In this document: positions 29,327-38,185 of the stretch, piece after piece | Position numbering within the stretch: the stretch's first letter is position 1 | Layout: each line of letters begins with the position of its first letter | NCBI RefSeq assembly: GCF_012932145.1 | Contig: NZ_MWOK01000002.1 | Coordinates: 62,001 to 126,000 of the forward strand | Direction of reading: 5' to 3' | Source of the DNA: Acidovorax sp. SRB_14 | Lineage (GTDB): Bacteria; Pseudomonadota; Gammaproteobacteria; Burkholderiales; Burkholderiaceae_C | DNA: 64,000 bases | Notes under the pieces: generated by a model | What the model saw: the letters and a program-made list of their open reading frames with translations, nothing else | The model's database searches: none | What the model was told of the DNA's origin: nothing | Program-made: the position numbers and the translations under genes

Positions 29327-30697
29327 ATGGCAGACATCACCCCCAGCACCATGGCCAGCCAGTTGGCGACCATGTACACCTCGGCTGCACAGAGCCTGAT
29401 CACGTCGCAAACCAAGAGCGCCCAGGCGGCGTCCTCGGCGCTGACCAAGCTCCAGTCCGCGCTCAGCGCGTTCGACACGGCGCTCAACAGCCTCTCGGGC
29501 AGCGCGAGCAGGAGCCTGGTGCAGCGCGGCGCCACCCTCAGCAACCCCGCCATTGGCACGGTCACCGCCTCGGCCACCGCCCAACCAGGCAACTACAGCT
29601 TTTTCGTGGAGCAGGTCGCTGCGCGCCACCAGGTGGCGTTTGAAGACCTGCCAGCCGTGCCGGTCTCGCTGGGCGGCCCCCTGGTGGTGACGCTGGCCGA
29701 CGGCAGGAGTTTCACCGCCAACATCGCCACCGCCGACCAGAACAACGACGGCACCATCTCGCAGGCCGAGATCGCCCGCGCCATCAACCAGGCGACCGAG
29801 AACCAGGGCAAGGTCACCGCCACCACCGTGACCGTGGGCGGCAAGACACAGCTGGTGCTGTCTGCGGGCCAGACCGGTGTCAACAGCCGTATCACGCTGG
29901 ACACCAGCGGCCTGCCCAACAGCGACCTCAAAACCGCGTTCACCACCAGCATAGAACTGTCCGCGGCACGCGACGCCATCGTCTGGCTGGGCGACAAAGA
30001 CGCGGGCATCAAGCTGCAACAGGCCTCCAACACCCTGACCGCCGTCGATGGGGTGAGCATCACCCTCGCCAAGGCCATGCAAAGCGGGGACGCCCCGATC
30101 AGCCTGACCGTCAGCAACGACGACAGCGGCACCAGCGCCAACGTGAAAAAATTCATCGATGCCTACAACACGCTGAAGAAAACACTCGACGACCTCACGG
30201 CCAATGGCAAGGACGGCGTCGAGCGCGCCGCCTTTGCATCAGATGCCGGCGTGCTGTCCCTGCGCAACCGGATGTCGAACGCGCTGCGGCAAAGCTACGG
30301 CGGCCTGAGTCTGGCCGAGTTCGGTATCAACGCCGACCGCAACGGCACGCTCTCGCTGAACGACGCCAAGCTGCAGAAAACCCTGGCCGCGCATCCCGAG
30401 GGCCTGGACGCGGTGTTCGGCAACACCGGCCTGACCACTTCGAGTGGAGCCCTGGGTGCATTCCACAGTATCGTGAAAAGCTGGACCGACAGTGCCTCGG
30501 GCCAAATCAAACAACGCCAGAACTCCGTGCAAGCGCAGCAAAAGACGCTGGCCACGCGCCAGACGCGCCTGGATAACCAGTACACGCAGGCCTACAACCG
30601 CTACCTCGCCCAGTTCACGCAACTGCAGTCGCTGCAGGCGCGCATGAACGATACGTCGAGTCTGCTCAGCAACCTCGGCAACTTCGGCACCAGTTGA
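29327..30697 (+). CDS. lafB: Flagellar filament cap protein FliD
   Basis: A 456-residue cap protein (HAP2). The N-terminal region (MASQLATMYTSAAQSLITSQTKSAQAASSALTKLQSALSAFDTALNSLS) and the C-terminal coiled coil (QRQNSVQAQQKTLATRQTRLDNQYTQAYNRYLAQFTQLQSLQARMNDTSSLLSNL) are FliD features. It caps the filament tip and helps flagellin polymerise. AAAGGA lies 10 bases before the ATG. It heads a run fliD-S-T-K-L-A, motA-B, the order of lateral lafB-C-D-E-F-S-T-U. Confidence 0.9.
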   Translation: MADITPSTMASQLATMYTSAAQSLITSQTKSAQAASSALTKLQSALSAFDTALNSLSGSASRSLVQRGATLSNPAIGTVTASATAQPGNYSFFVEQVAARHQVAFEDLPAVPVSLGGPLVVTLADGRSFTANIATADQNNDGTISQAEIARAINQATENQGKVTATTVTVGGKTQLVLSAGQTGVNSRITLDTSGLPNSDLKTAFTTSIELSAARDAIVWLGDKDAGIKLQQASNTLTAVDGVSITLAKAMQSGDAPISLTVSNDDSGTSANVKKFIDAYNTLKKTLDDLTANGKDGVERAAFASDAGVLSLRNRMSNALRQSYGGLSLAEFGINADRNGTLSLNDAKLQKTLAAHPEGLDAVFGNTGLTTSSGALGAFHSIVKSWTDSASGQIKQRQNSVQAQQKTLATRQTRLDNQYTQAYNRYLAQFTQLQSLQARMNDTSSLLSNLGNFGTS

Positions 30698-30729
30698 GGC
30701 CTGCCCCCCACCACTTCGCCCCCACACCC

Positions 30730-31116
30730 ATGGACTACGACGTTTACAGCAATTACCACGCCGTCAATCTGAACGCGCAAACCGCCAATGCCTCGCCCGT
30801 GCAGCTGGTGCTGATCCTGATGGATGGCCTGCTGGAGGAATTGGCGCGCACGCGCGCCCACATCGAAGGCAAGCGCTACGAACTCAAAGCCCGTGGCTTG
30901 GACAAGTGCGTCAACATCCTCAACGGCCTGTCGAGTTCGCTCGACTTCGAGAACGGCGGTGAAGTGGTAGCCAACCTGGGGCGGCTCTACGAATACTGCG
31001 CCTGGCGCCTGTACAAGGCGGGGCTCGACCTGGAGGTCGGCATGATCGACGAGGTGGTGGGCTTGCTCACCAGCATCCGCAACAGCTGGCAGGCCATGCA
31101 GGTGGCCCATGGCTAA
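30730..31116 (+). CDS. lafC: Flagellin export chaperone FliS
   Basis: A 128-residue chaperone. The sequence YSNYHAVNLNAQTANASPVQLVLILMDGLLEELARTRAHIEG matches FliS, including the Tyr-rich start and the 'ASPxQLVxxLxDG' helix. It keeps flagellin unfolded for export. ATG 30730 (MDYDVYSNY) is preferred to the in-frame GTG/TTG 36 bases earlier. The 3' end overlaps the next gene by eight bases. Confidence 0.9.
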   Translation: MDYDVYSNYHAVNLNAQTANASPVQLVLILMDGLLEELARTRAHIEGKRYELKARGLDKCVNILNGLSSSLDFENGGEVVANLGRLYEYCAWRLYKAGLDLEVGMIDEVVGLLTSIRNSWQAMQVAHG

Positions 31117-31420
31117 GGCATGGCAGATGGCCAACTTGACACAGCGGTTGCGCGCTGCGGCAGCGGCACAGAACTGGCGGGCGCTGGAGCAAGCCGACCG
31201 CGACCTGGCAACGTGGCTGGAGCTGCCCGCCCAGGCCGGCGCCTTGTCTGACACCGAACGCGCAAGCCTGCAAAACCTGGAGCGCGCGCACCAGCAGGCG
31301 CGGGCCCAGTGCGCCGCGGCCAGCGACGAATTGGCGCAGCGCCTCTCGGACCTGCGCACCCACAAGGACGGCTGGCTGGCCTATGCCCTCAACAGCGACC
31401 TGAACGACGCCACGGCATGA
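31109..31420 (+). CDS. lafD: FliT-like chaperone (LafD position)
   Basis: A 103-residue, mostly helical protein (LTQRLRAAAAAQNWRALEQADRDLATWL, then LQNLERAHQQARAQCAAASDELAQRLSDLRTHKDGWLAYA). FliT proteins are short helical bundles that chaperone FliD, and the ending 'HKDGWLAYA' is like lateral LafD. Sequence similarity alone is weak, so the call depends on its place between fliS and fliK. It overlaps both neighbours. Confidence 0.65.
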   Translation: MAKAWQMANLTQRLRAAAAAQNWRALEQADRDLATWLELPAQAGALSDTERASLQNLERAHQQARAQCAAASDELAQRLSDLRTHKDGWLAYALNSDLNDATA

Positions 31421-32535
31421 CCATCGCCCTGCCCCTCTCCCCTGCATTCGCTGTCGCGGCGGCCCCGCTCGAACCGGCGCCGGGCACTGCGCAGGCCTTT
31501 GCCACGGCGGCGCCCGCGTCCGCCGGTGCTGCCCTTTTTTTTGAAACGCTGCAACGCGCCGCCGATCCCGCACTGTGGCTGCCGAGCGCCCCTGGCAGCA
31601 GCAGCGAAGCCGCTCTGCCGGTCGTGCCCGTTTCCGGCACACGGCCCTTCGACGGCTTCGACAAGGAGCAAGAGACCGAGGCCGCGCAGTTGCCCACCGG
31701 CGCAATGGCGCCACTCGCCATGGCCCAGCTGGCCGACGCCAACATGCCTGTGGTCGCACTGCCTACCAACCTGCAGCGGCCATTGGACCCGGCCACGACC
31801 GCCGCGACGGCAACCGCCGAGCAGTCGGCGGCCGCAGGTGCGCTTCCCAATCGCACCGTTCCCCAGGCGATGTCCGGCCCTGCGCAACTCTCCCAGGCTC
31901 CGCTTGTTCCGCAGGAGGCGCCAGCCGCTCCCCAGGCCCCGCGTGTCAACGCTGCCAAAGACTTGTGGTCAGGCAGCGCCACGCTCGGCCCCGAGGCCGC
32001 CGCCGTGCGCGAAAAAAGCATGGCGCTGCCTCTATGGCTGCGTGAAACTCGCGTGGCGCCCGACCCTGCTCAGTCCGATGCAAGTGACATACCCGCCACC
32101 GCCGTCTCGGCCAGCGCCACGCCCCGTACGGACACGCGGACGCCACAGGCCTTGCTTGAAACCCTCGGCGAGCGCATCGGCTGGCATGTCAAACGCGGCA
32201 GCGAGCACGCCGTCATCCGCCTCGACCCACCGATGCACGGCCAGTTGGAAATCACCATCCGGCGCGACAGCGCCGGCATCCAGGTGCACCTGAGCGCCTC
32301 CAGCAGCGAAGTCGTCCGTCAACTGCAGGCCATCAGCGATGGCCTGCGCCAGGACCTGATGGGTCGCCAGACAGGCGAGGTCATGGTCGTGATCTCCCAC
32401 GGTGCCCGAGACAGCGACGGGCGGGAGCGCCAGAAAGACAGCGCCCCGGAGCAGAACGCGCCTGGGCAAGCCCTTGCGGAAGCAGAAAGCGACCAGGCTC
32501 CGGCGCGCTTCGCCCTCCATTCACCCCCTTATTGA
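31417..32535 (+). CDS. lafE: Flagellar hook-length control protein FliK
   Basis: A 372-residue protein. Residues 1-~230 are alanine/proline-rich and low complexity. Residues ~245-330 are the FliK C-terminal domain (LETLGERIGWHVKRGSEHAVIRLDPPMHGQLEITIRRDSAGIQVHLSASSSEVVRQLQAISDGLRQDLM; the usual 'LDPPELG' is LDPPMHG). It measures hook length and triggers the FlhB switch. ATG 31417 overlaps the fliT stop. The last ~40 residues are hydrophilic and variable. Confidence 0.85.
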   Translation: MTIALPLSPAFAVAAAPLEPAPGTAQAFATAAPASAGAALFFETLQRAADPALWLPSAPGSSSEAALPVVPVSGTRPFDGFDKEQETEAAQLPTGAMAPLAMAQLADANMPVVALPTNLQRPLDPATTAATATAEQSAAAGALPNRTVPQAMSGPAQLSQAPLVPQEAPAAPQAPRVNAAKDLWSGSATLGPEAAAVREKSMALPLWLRETRVAPDPAQSDASDIPATAVSASATPRTDTRTPQALLETLGERIGWHVKRGSEHAVIRLDPPMHGQLEITIRRDSAGIQVHLSASSSEVVRQLQAISDGLRQDLMGRQTGEVMVVISHGARDSDGRERQKDSAPEQNAPGQALAEAESDQAPARFALHSPPY

Positions 32536-32541
32536 TCCACG

Positions 32542-33003
32542 ATGAAAAAGTCACGGCAACTCATGGTCCTCGCCCTAGTGAGCCTACTCACGGCGGCTGC
32601 TGGCGGCGGCGGCGCTTGGTGGTGGTTCCAGCGCCAGGCCACGGCGGCCCCTGCGGTAGAGGCCAAGCCGACCTTCGACAAGCAGGAATACAAGTACGTC
32701 AGCCTCGACAAGGTCATCGTGATGCTGCGCAGCCAGGCCGGCGATCCCCTATCGCACTACCTGGCCGTCGATTTGGTCTTCAAGACGGTGGCTGAAAAGG
32801 AGCGCACGGTCAAAGAGCATCTGCCCCTGCTGCGCAGCGTGGCCGTGATGGCGTTGTCGACCTATCCGCTGGAGAAAGCCTCCCACATGACCGTGGCGCA
32901 GTTGGCAGCGGAGATCAATGCCGCCTACCAGGCCAGCTACCAAAACGAGAACCGCGAGCAGCCGTTTGTTGAAGCCCTGATCGGCAAGCTGATCATCGAA
33001 TAA
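32542..33003 (+). CDS. lafF: Flagellar basal-body protein FliL
   Basis: A 153-residue single-pass inner-membrane protein (helix ~residues 7-25) with the FliL domain: YKYVSLDKVIVMLRSQAGDPLSHYLAVDLVFKTVAEKERTVKEHLPLLRSVAVMALSTYPLEKASHMTVAQLAAEINAAYQ. It associates with stators. It starts 6 bases after fliK and ends just before the sigma factor gene. Confidence 0.88.
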   Translation: MKKSRQLMVLALVSLLTAAAGGGGAWWWFQRQATAAPAVEAKPTFDKQEYKYVSLDKVIVMLRSQAGDPLSHYLAVDLVFKTVAEKERTVKEHLPLLRSVAVMALSTYPLEKASHMTVAQLAAEINAAYQASYQNENREQPFVEALIGKLIIE

Positions 33004-33005
33004 AC

Positions 33006-33722
33006 ATGGACATGCACACGGGTTACGCCGAAGTTCACGGTGCCGCCGCCTGCAGCGCCGAAGATGAGCAACGGCATCTGCTGTCTTACGCACCGTTGGT
33101 CAAGCGGGTCGTGCGGCAGCTGACGTCCCAGATTGGCGGCGCCGTGGACCGCGAGGACATGGAGCAGATCGGGCTGATGGGCCTGCTCGACGCCTTGCGG
33201 CGCTATGGCGGCGCCCCCGATGAGAAGTTCGGTGCCTATGCCTCGATACGCATCCGCGGCTCCATCCTCGATGAGCTGCGGCGCCAGGACTGGCGTCCGC
33301 GCGCCGTGCGCCAGGAAAGCCACCGCATGCGGGATGCGGTGCGCGAGCTGACGCGCCGGCTCGGCCGCACGCCGAGCGAGAACGACATCATGAAAGAGCT
33401 GGGCATCAACGCGGCCGAACTGCAGGAGTACCGCCTGGCGGAAAACGCCGAGATGCTGGTGAGCTTCGACGAGATCCTGCAGGAACTCAGCAACGTGCCC
33501 GCCAGCGCGCTCACGCCGGAGGCTGCCCTCATGAGCCGGCGCAGCCTGGAGCAGGCGCTGGGCACCCTGGACGAGCGTGAACAACGCGTGGTCCAGATGT
33601 ATTACGAATTCGATCTCAGCCTGAAGGAAATTTCCGCTGTGCTGGGCCTCACGGACGCACGCATCTGCCAGATCAACAAGGGAGCTCTGCGGAAGATGAA
33701 AGCCTTCCTGCAAGACGCGTGA
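33006..33722 (+). CDS. lafS: Flagellar sigma factor 28 (LafS type)
   Basis: A 238-residue FliA-family sigma factor. Region 2 is at residues ~20-90 (LLSYAPLVKRVVRQLTSQIGGAVDREDMEQIGLMGLLDALRRY, GAYASIRIRGSILDELRRQDW), region 3 at ~100-150, and region 4 at ~180-235 (LDEREQRVVQMYYEFDLSLKEISAVLGLTDARICQINKGALRKMK). It would direct RNA polymerase to flagellin and other late promoters. It is held by the anti-sigma factor encoded at 35669. Only two bases separate it from fliL. Confidence 0.93.
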   Translation: MDMHTGYAEVHGAAACSAEDEQRHLLSYAPLVKRVVRQLTSQIGGAVDREDMEQIGLMGLLDALRRYGGAPDEKFGAYASIRIRGSILDELRRQDWRPRAVRQESHRMRDAVRELTRRLGRTPSENDIMKELGINAAELQEYRLAENAEMLVSFDEILQELSNVPASALTPEAALMSRRSLEQALGTLDEREQRVVQMYYEFDLSLKEISAVLGLTDARICQINKGALRKMKAFLQDA

Positions 33723-33744
33723 ACTCCCTTTCAGGAAAACAAAA

Positions 33745-34653
33745 ATGCAACCAATCGTCGGTATAGCCATTGTTCTTGGCTGTGTGTTCGGAGGCTTCAT
33801 GATGGGTGGCGGCGAACTGCGGGTCATCTGGGAACCGGTCGAGCTGCTGATCATCTCCGGAGCCGCCCTGGGCGCCATCGTGCTAGGCAACCCGCGCCAT
33901 GTGCTCAATGAAATGGTGCTGCAGCTGCGCAAGGCCGTCACCATGCGCAAGCAAAGCCAGGAGTTCCAGCGCCAGTTGCTGCTGCTGATGTACGAACTGC
34001 TGCAAACCGCCGCCGGCGGCCTGAAGGCACTCGACGCCCATGTCGAGGCGCCGCAGCAAAGTGCCCTGTTCCAGCGCTACCCACTGGTGCTGGCTGAACC
34101 CAAGCTGCTGCACTTCATCGTCGACAACTTCCGCCTGATGGCCATGGGCAAGATCAATGCCCACGAACTCGAAGGCGTGCTCGAACAGGAGCTGGAGGCG
34201 ATCCATGAGGAGCTGAACCAGCCGTCCAAGTCGCTGCACAAGATCGCCGAGGCCATGCCCGGCTTCGGCATCCTGGCCGCAGTGCTGGGCATCGTGATGG
34301 CGATGAACACCATCGGTGATGGCGCCAGCTCCGCCGAAATCGCTGAGAAAGTCGCCGCGGCGATGGTCGGCACCTTCATCGGTATCTTCTTTTGCTACGG
34401 CGTGCTGGACCCGCTGAGCAACGTGATGAAGCAACTGGTCAAGCAGGAGCTGTCCACGCTCGAATGCGTGAAGGTCGTGCTGGTCACCCACGTCTCCGGC
34501 AAGCCCCCGCTGCTGGCCATTGACGCGGGCCGCCGCTTGGTGCAGCTCAACCTCAAGCCCAGCTTTGCCCTGCTTGAGGGCTGGATCAACGCGCTGACCG
34601 GCGAAGATGCGCCGCCCAGGACGCCCAATCGCCGCGCGGGAGACCCCCGGTGA
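33745..34653 (+). CDS. lafT: Flagellar stator protein MotA (LafT type)
   Basis: A 302-residue four-helix stator subunit. The conserved prolines corresponding to E. coli P173 and P222 are P172 (MPGFGILAAVLGIVMAM) and P223 (LDPLSNV). This length and the E. coli-like sequence suggest a proton-driven motor; ion choice is inferred. GGAAAA precedes ATG 33745. It overlaps motB by four bases. Confidence 0.92.
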   Translation: MQPIVGIAIVLGCVFGGFMMGGGELRVIWEPVELLIISGAALGAIVLGNPRHVLNEMVLQLRKAVTMRKQSQEFQRQLLLLMYELLQTAAGGLKALDAHVEAPQQSALFQRYPLVLAEPKLLHFIVDNFRLMAMGKINAHELEGVLEQELEAIHEELNQPSKSLHKIAEAMPGFGILAAVLGIVMAMNTIGDGASSAEIAEKVAAAMVGTFIGIFFCYGVLDPLSNVMKQLVKQELSTLECVKVVLVTHVSGKPPLLAIDAGRRLVQLNLKPSFALLEGWINALTGEDAPPRTPNRRAGDPR

Positions 34654-35633
34654 GCGCTGCGCGCGAAAAACAGCACCAGGCCATCGTCAAGCGCGTCTCG
34701 CGCAAGCACGACGATGAGGAGCACGGCGGAGCCTGGAAGGTCGCTTTCGCCGACTTCTGCCTGGCCTTGATGTGCCTTTTCCTGTTGCTGTGGGTGCTCG
34801 CTGCGCGCAACGCGGAGCACACCGAGGAAGTGCTGCGCACCACCGGCGGCAAGCTTTTCGACGAGGGCGCGGGCCACAAGATCCAGAGCTTCAGCACGGC
34901 CCGGGGCAGCCTGATTCCCCGCGACCCCATACCCGCGCAAGGCGACACCCTGCAGCCACGCAAGGCCTTCACCAACGGCACAGGGAACGCCCAGGACACT
35001 CTACCGGGGGCCGCCCCTTTGCAGACACGCTACGAATCTCCGGCCGACCTGCAGCAGTTGTCGGCGATCCTGGCCAAGCTCAGCGACGATGCGGGCCTGG
35101 CCAGCAATCTGCAGACCATCATCACGCCCTACGGGCTGCGCGTCATGCTCCACGACACCGCCAAGCTGGGCATGTTCGAGCGCGGCAGCGCCTTTCCCAC
35201 CGACCGCTTCCGCCGCCTGCTGCGCAAGATCGGGCCGGTATTTGCCCGCATGGAAAACCAGATGCTGATCGTCGGGCACACCGACTCCCTGCCCTATGCC
35301 GACGGCGATTTCGGCGCCGCCTCCAACTGGACGCTGTCGAACAGCCGGGCCATGTCCGCCCGCTACCACCTGCTGGCTGGCGGTATGCCCGCCACCAGTA
35401 CGCTGCAGATCGTGGGCATGGCAGACCGCGCCCCCTTCGATGCCAATGACTCCACAGCGGACATCAACCGCCGCATCGAGCTGCTCATCCTCACCAGCGA
35501 ACATGCCGGCAACATTGCCGCCATGTTCGGTGTGCCGGGCACCGTCACACCCTTGCTGCCCGGTGTGGACTCGGCCCTGCCCGAGCGCAACGCACTGACG
35601 GCGATGCGCGAGACCCTGAAAAAATTCCGTTGA
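34650..35633 (+). CDS. lafU: Flagellar stator protein MotB (LafU type)
   Basis: A 327-residue stator subunit. One membrane helix (~residues 33-52, FADFCLALMCLFLLLWVLAA) carries the ion-binding aspartate D35, then a plug region, and a C-terminal OmpA-like peptidoglycan-binding domain (residues ~195-290: LIVGHTDSLPYADGDFGAASNWTLSNSRAM, DINRRIELLI). The start is GTG 34650, overlapping the motA stop. It anchors the stator to the cell wall. Confidence 0.93.
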   Translation: MSAAREKQHQAIVKRVSRKHDDEEHGGAWKVAFADFCLALMCLFLLLWVLAARNAEHTEEVLRTTGGKLFDEGAGHKIQSFSTARGSLIPRDPIPAQGDTLQPRKAFTNGTGNAQDTLPGAAPLQTRYESPADLQQLSAILAKLSDDAGLASNLQTIITPYGLRVMLHDTAKLGMFERGSAFPTDRFRRLLRKIGPVFARMENQMLIVGHTDSLPYADGDFGAASNWTLSNSRAMSARYHLLAGGMPATSTLQIVGMADRAPFDANDSTADINRRIELLILTSEHAGNIAAMFGVPGTVTPLLPGVDSALPERNALTAMRETLKKFR

Positions 35634-35668
35634 CCGTTGCCATGGAAACCAGACCCCGAGGCTATCGC

Positions 35669-35950
35669 ATGAAAATCACCAGCACAGGCCTGCCTGCACT
35701 GCCCGCCACTGCCACCACCCCCATCCAGGAAACCCTGCCCGCGCACCCGGCCCAGACGGCACTGCGCGCGGAAGCCAGCGAACACCAGTCCACCGTGCTG
35801 CAGCCGGCCCAGGCGGCGCTGCGCGCCATGCCCGAAATCGATGAAGCCAAGGTGGCCGCGCTGCGCGATGCCTTGGCGCGCGGGGAGGTGAAGTTTGACG
35901 CGGCCAAGCTCGCCGGCCTGATCGCGCGCTACCACGGGGGGAGGGAATGA
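35669..35950 (+). CDS. lfgM: Anti-sigma-28 factor FlgM
   Basis: A 93-residue protein whose C-terminal half (EIDEAKVAALRDALARGEVKFDAAKLAGLIARYH) is the typical FlgM sigma-binding region. It holds the sigma-28 until it is exported through the completed hook. ATG 35669 follows CGAGG by seven bases and gives the usual length; the longer TTG frame begins inside the end of motB. It overlaps flgN by four bases. Confidence 0.87.
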   Translation: MKITSTGLPALPATATTPIQETLPAHPAQTALRAEASEHQSTVLQPAQAALRAMPEIDEAKVAALRDALARGEVKFDAAKLAGLIARYHGGRE

Positions 35951-36375
35951 GCCTGCAGCCCGTCCTGAAGCGATTGCTCGCCGACATGGATGCCGACGTG
36001 CGGGAATACCGCGCCTTGAACGCCCTGCTGGAGGAACAGTTCGCCACCGCCCTGCGCCACGACAGCGCGGGCCTCGAAGTGCTGGCCCGCACCATCACGG
36101 CGGCGGTCGATGGGCTGGAAAAGCGCCGGCAAGCGCGCGTGGTGCTGGTCTCCCGCCTGCTGCCCACGCATGCCCGGCCGAGCATGGCGGCCGTGCTGGA
36201 GCGCCTCTCGGTACCAGCGCGCAAGGCCGTCGCCGCGCGCTGGAGCACCCTGGAGTCCCTGGTGCGCGAATGCAAGGAGCGCAACGCCGGCAACGGCCGC
36301 CTGATGAGCGACCAGCAGGCCCTGCTGCAGCGCGTGCTGACAGGCAAGGAAGAGGACACTTATGCTGCGGCCTGA
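35947..36375 (+). CDS. lfgN: Flagellar chaperone FlgN
   Basis: A 142-residue helical protein resembling FlgN, the export chaperone of hook-associated proteins FlgK and FlgL: LKRLLADMDADVREYRALNALLEEQFATALRHDSAGLEVLARTITAAVDGLEKRRQARVVLVSRLLP, then VRECKERNAGNGRLM (the 'N..NG.l' signature). It starts at ATG 35947 with overlap to flgM and overlaps the next gene by 14 bases. Confidence 0.8.
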   Translation: MSLQPVLKRLLADMDADVREYRALNALLEEQFATALRHDSAGLEVLARTITAAVDGLEKRRQARVVLVSRLLPTHARPSMAAVLERLSVPARKAVAARWSTLESLVRECKERNAGNGRLMSDQQALLQRVLTGKEEDTYAAA

Positions 36376-37063
36376 CATCGCGCTCGGCAGCACCACCGCC
36401 TCGTCGTGGAGCACCTTGCAGCCAGCGCTGGGCGGCACGGGCAACTTCGCGGCCGCATTCCAGCGTGTGCACGCCGACATCAAGCAGGTGATCGAGCACG
36501 GCTGGCCCGGCGAGGCTTGGCCGGCGTTGCGGCCTGAAGCCCAAATCCACCGTCTGAACAGCGCGCCGCCCAGTACCGCGCTGGGCGATGCGGTCTCCAG
36601 TGAAAGCCCGCAGGCCTTTCTCGCAGCGATTGCGCCGTGGGCCCGGCAAGCCGCGCAAAGCCTGGGCGTGTCCACCGAGCTGGTGGCCGCCCACGCGGCA
36701 CTGGAGTCTGGCTGGGGTCAGCGGCAGTTGCGCGACGCCTCAGGCCACACCACCCACAACCTGTTCGGCCTCAAGGCCCAGGCGGGCTGGCAAGGTGGGC
36801 GCGCTGACGCGCTCACGACCGAATACGAAGACGGCATGGCCGTCAAGAAAACCGAAGCTTTCCGCAGCTACCCCGACTATGCAAGCGCCTTCGATGATTA
36901 CGCCCGCCTGCTCCAGAGCAACCCGCGCTACCGCGCCGCGCTGAACACCGGCAACGACGCCCAGGCATTTGCCCAGGCGTTGGCGCGCGGCGGCTACGCC
37001 ACGGACCCGGCCTATGCTGCCAAGCTGGGCCAGGTGGCAAGCCAGATTCAGTCCATGGACTGA
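36362..37063 (+). CDS. Flagellar peptidoglycan hydrolase (FlgJ C-terminal-type glucosaminidase)
   Basis: A 233-residue protein. Residues ~85-230 are a glucosaminidase domain as in the C-terminal half of FlgJ: VAAHAALESGWGQRQLRDASGHTTHNLFGLKAQAGWQGG, catalytic E115, then TTEYEDGMAVKKTEAFRSYPDYASAFDDYARLL and GYATDPAYAAKL. There is no Sec signal peptide, so export through the flagellar apparatus is likely. It would open the cell wall for the rod. The rod-capping half of FlgJ is a separate gene 7 kb away (43859). Its 3' end overlaps convergent flgA by 16 bases. Confidence 0.85.
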   Translation: MLRPDIALGSTTASSWSTLQPALGGTGNFAAAFQRVHADIKQVIEHGWPGEAWPALRPEAQIHRLNSAPPSTALGDAVSSESPQAFLAAIAPWARQAAQSLGVSTELVAAHAALESGWGQRQLRDASGHTTHNLFGLKAQAGWQGGRADALTTEYEDGMAVKKTEAFRSYPDYASAFDDYARLLQSNPRYRAALNTGNDAQAFAQALARGGYATDPAYAAKLGQVASQIQSMD

Positions 37064-37800
37064 CCGGAATGCAAACCCGCCATGCTTTCAGGCTCCACCA
37101 CCGCACTGCCCGACACACGCGCACGGATGATCTTGCCCGTGCTGGTATTGCGCACCCGCACGATGCCGCCGCGCCGCCCCGACTCCAGCGCCTCGCCCGC
37201 CACCTGGACCACGACCGGCCCGCTGCGGGCCACGATGTTCACGCTGTCGCCGCGCTTGACCAGCAAGGGTTGCGCCAGAAAACGCGGCTGCACCACCTGC
37301 CCCGCGCGCAGCGCGCGCGTGCTGGCTTGGCCGATCGCGGCGTCCAGCGCCGGCAGGCTGTCGTCCATGTCGGTGAGCTTGCGCCGCTCCTGCGCCACAT
37401 CGGCCTCGGCCAGCAGGCGGTTGGCCGGCAGATCGACAGCGGCCACCACCACCAGCGCAGAAACCTCGGCACGCACGATCCAGTCACGCTGCCATCCAGA
37501 CGGGCCAGGGCAGGCGGCGGTAAAACGCATGCGGCTGAGGTACCGCGTCTCCACCGCGTCAACCGCGATCGCTTGCGGGCAGGGCGCCGGCGCCGGGGTG
37601 CGGCTGACGAAGCTCAATGCGAAGGCGGGATCCACCAACCCCTTGAGCGTGGCCTGCTCGGTCAGGAAGTGGCGCACCGCCGCCTCGACCGGGGCCGCCG
37701 CCGGCTCCGGGCTGGCCGCCTGCGACAGCGTCGCCACGAGCAATGTCCCCACGAGGGCGGCCCGCAACAGCGGCCGGCCGTGAACGTTTTTTGTGTACAT
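37048..37800 (-). CDS. lfgA: P-ring assembly chaperone FlgA
   Basis: A 250-residue periplasmic protein. Residues ~8-28 form a signal peptide (PLLRAALVGTLLVATLSQAASP). The SAF domain starts near residue 118 (LPANRLLAEADVAQERRKL) and the C-terminal end is typical (LVKRGDSVNIVARSGPVVVQVAGEALESGRRGGIVRVRNTSTGKIIRARVSGSAVVE). It helps FlgI form the P ring. It is divergent from flgB with only 18 bases between start codons and no clear ribosome site on its side, so an internal start is possible. Confidence 0.88.
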   Translation of the reverse strand: MYTKNVHGRPLLRAALVGTLLVATLSQAASPEPAAAPVEAAVRHFLTEQATLKGLVDPAFALSFVSRTPAPAPCPQAIAVDAVETRYLSRMRFTAACPGPSGWQRDWIVRAEVSALVVVAAVDLPANRLLAEADVAQERRKLTDMDDSLPALDAAIGQASTRALRAGQVVQPRFLAQPLLVKRGDSVNIVARSGPVVVQVAGEALESGRRGGIVRVRNTSTGKIIRARVSGSAVVEPESMAGLHSGQSMD

Positions 37801-37818
37801 CAGGAGAAGAGGAACGAT

Positions 37819-38181
37819 ATGGGAATTCACTTCGACAAGGCGCTGGGCATCCACCAGGATGCGCTCAGGCTGCGCGCGGATCGTACCAAGGTCCTCGCAT
37901 CCAACCTGGCCAACGAAAGCACGCCTGGCTACCAGGCACGCGACATCAATTTTGCTGCAGCACTGGGCCGCACGCGCGACAGCCATGACAGTTTGGCGCT
38001 GGACACCAGCGACGCGGAGCTGCTGTACCGCGTACCCAACCACCCTTCCCAGGATGGCAATACCGTCGAGCTCGGCGTGGAACAGGCCGTGTTCTCTCAG
38101 AACGCCTCGGACTTCCAGACCAGCCTGGCCTTCACCAACATGAAGCTCAAGGGCCTCGCCAAAGCCATCGCAGGACAGTAA
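37819..38181 (+). CDS. lfgB: Flagellar rod protein FlgB
   Basis: A 120-residue proximal rod protein: ALGIHQDALRLRADRTKVLASNLANESTPGYQARDINF with the rod signature NLANxxTPGYxA, and a C-terminal DFQTSLAFTNMKLKGLAKAI. AGGAG sits 11 bases before ATG 37819. It is the first gene of flgB-C-D-E-F-G-H-I-J-K-L. Confidence 0.93.
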   Translation: MGIHFDKALGIHQDALRLRADRTKVLASNLANESTPGYQARDINFAAALGRTRDSHDSLALDTSDAELLYRVPNHPSQDGNTVELGVEQAVFSQNASDFQTSLAFTNMKLKGLAKAIAGQ

Positions 38182-38185
38182 GACC

